Positions 63,044 through 64,000 of a stretch of 64,000 nucleotides of DNA are shown here, piece by piece (positions within the stretch are counted from its first letter, which is position 1; the number at the start of each line of letters is the position of its first letter). Where the stretch lies: positions 1 through 64,000 of the forward strand of contig JAAYRK010000113.1 of the NCBI GenBank assembly GCA_012518815.1, written 5' to 3'. The notes below the pieces were generated by a model. The model was given only the letters and a program-made list of their open reading frames with translations. It was not told the origin of the DNA and did not search any database. A program made the translations under genes and the position numbers. This DNA comes from Candidatus Epulonipiscium sp. Lineage in GTDB: Bacteria > Bacillota > Clostridia > Lachnospirales > Defluviitaleaceae.

Positions 63044-63901
63044 GTGAGACGTTCGTTTAAAATTAAAGAAAAGTATGTGATATTACTTGTTTCAATTATT
63101 TTAATAATTACAATATTCTCAACTGCTGGTAAAAGGTATAATATTACTTTTATTGAAAAGGGTTTAGGCTATATTGTTATGCCTATCCAAAAAATTATTA
63201 GCGGTATAGGAGAATGGGCTGGCGACCAAATAAACTTTATTAAAAATATAAAAAATCTTGAAAAGCAAAATGCTGAATTATCAAAAAAGGTAGATGAATT
63301 ATCTTATGAAAATAAGATTTTACAACAATACAAAGATGAAAATACTCGCTTAAGAAAATTATTAGATTTAGATAAAAAATATGCAGATTATCCCAAAATA
63401 GGAGCCGAGATTATTGGTAAGGATCCTGGAAATTGGTATAATGTATTTTTGATTGATAAGGGTAGTAATGACGGATTAGAAGTTGATATGGTAGTACTTT
63501 CAGGGAATGGTTTGGTTGGACATATAATTGAGGTTGCCCCTAATTATTCTAAGGTACTGGCAATTATTGATGATAGAAATGCTGTAAGTTCAAAAGTTCT
63601 AAGGACAGGAGACTTAGGAATAGTTAAAGGAGATTTGTCTTTGTTAAACCAAGGTTTATGTAGAATGGAATATGTAGATGCTGAGGCAGATATAATAGTA
63701 GGGGATGAGATAGTGACATCAAATTTAAGTGATATTTATCCCCCAGGTATAATGATAGGTACAGTAAAAGAAATTGAAACTGAAAGTCATGGCCTTACAA
63801 AGTATGCACTTATTGAACCTGTGGTAGACTTTAAGCACCTAGAAGAAGTCTTGGTTATTAATATGAAATGGAATAAAAAAGATGATGCAACAAAGGAGTA
63901 A
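63044..63901 (+). CDS. mreC: Rod shape-determining protein MreC
   Basis: MreC links MreB to the external wall-synthesis enzymes. The 285-residue product has a cytoplasmic basic N-terminus, one membrane helix (about 11-27), a coiled coil (about 65-105; 'KNLEKQNAELSKKVDELSYE') and a beta-rich extracytoplasmic domain with 'AEIIGKDPGNWYNVFLIDKG' and 'VLSGNGLVGHIIEV'. The start is GTG after AGGAGAGG. Confidence 0.94.
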   Translation: MRRSFKIKEKYVILLVSIILIITIFSTAGKRYNITFIEKGLGYIVMPIQKIISGIGEWAGDQINFIKNIKNLEKQNAELSKKVDELSYENKILQQYKDENTRLRKLLDLDKKYADYPKIGAEIIGKDPGNWYNVFLIDKGSNDGLEVDMVVLSGNGLVGHIIEVAPNYSKVLAIIDDRNAVSSKVLRTGDLGIVKGDLSLLNQGLCRMEYVDAEADIIVGDEIVTSNLSDIYPPGIMIGTVKEIETESHGLTKYALIEPVVDFKHLEEVLVINMKWNKKDDATKE

Positions 63902-63906
63902 TTTAA

Positions 63907-64000
63907 TTGCGAAGGATTCTAGCAATAAGTTTAATTTTGTTATTTACTAATATTTTGCAAGGAACATATTTTCAAGGCTTTGAAATTAGGGGCGTTATTC
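63907..64000 (+). CDS. mreD: Rod shape-determining protein MreD (5' part only)
   Basis: Only the first 31 codons are in the window. TTG 63907 follows AAGGAG of the mreC end; the translation begins 'MRRILAISLILLFTNILQGT', a basic start and hydrophobic helix typical of MreD, the multi-spanning partner of MreC. The gene continues past the right edge. Confidence 0.7.
   Translation, partial: MRRILAISLILLFTNILQGTYFQGFEIRGVI

Noticed and set aside
1-64000. CRISPR arrays, tRNA or rRNA genes, intact insertion sequences and prophage genes
   Set aside because: I looked for direct repeats with regular spacers, tRNA-like cloverleaf ends, transposase motifs and phage genes and found none.

Overview
The window is AT-rich chromosomal DNA from a low-GC, endospore-forming, anaerobic member of the Clostridia. 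Evidence: strong AGGAGG-type ribosome sites, many TTG/GTG starts, sporulation genes (spoVS, spoIIM, ytfJ/gerW, two dacF-like carboxypeptidases, a SleL/YaaH-like LysM-GH18 hydrolase), an Rnf complex in the clostridial order CDGEAB, and a biotin-dependent sodium-pumping decarboxylase cluster. Gene content suggests a Lachnospirales-like or related lineage; I cannot name a species. I saw no rRNA, tRNA, CRISPR array, prophage or intact insertion sequence. Almost all of the window reads as ordinary core chromosome.

Layout. 1-6.8 kb: recX, rny (RNase Y, apparently with a non-standard AUU start), spoVS, a DUF1540 mini-gene on the minus strand, a membrane dipeptidase, a class I aminotransferase, and a minus-strand nfeD-SPFH membrane operon. 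6.9-22 kb: housekeeping and sporulation genes (proC, rnhA, DUF3866, nudF, spoIIM, xerD, deoB, pdp, dacF, M50 protease, scpA-scpB, DUF2953-ytfJ, a second dacF, rluB, a YtqB-like methyltransferase). 22-27 kb: one operon of an acyl-CoA carboxyltransferase, OadG, a biotin carrier, OadB and a 5S/OadA-type carboxyltransferase. 27-32 kb: RpiR regulator, histidine phosphatase, aroH, cmk, S1 protein, cheR. 32-39 kb: the least ordinary stretch, with an EamA transporter split by a frameshift at an A7 run, a 481-residue protein I do not recognise, a lone REC-AraC response regulator, glgB, and a protein with a possible nuclease-like N-terminus.

39-50 kb: arginine genes argJ-argB and argD-argF, separated by a CDF transporter, the LysM-GH18 protein, a patatin and an HD protein, followed by serC-serA. 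50-54 kb: a DUF1189 membrane protein and a divergent MocR-type pdxR / pdxS pair with two copies of one palindromic operator candidate. 54-60 kb: a small HATPase protein and rnfCDGEAB. 60-64 kb: DUF4321, maf, radC, mreB, mreC and the first codons of mreD, running off the right edge.

How it fits together: the decarboxylase and Rnf clusters are both membrane ion-motive systems suited to an energy-limited fermenter. The spo, dac, LysM and mre genes serve wall growth and spore formation. No gap between genes exceeds 300 bases once the small DUF1540 gene is counted. Start sites were moved wherever a ribosome site clearly favoured an internal start. Nothing here was checked against a database; family names come from motif recognition, and several (noted) are tentative.
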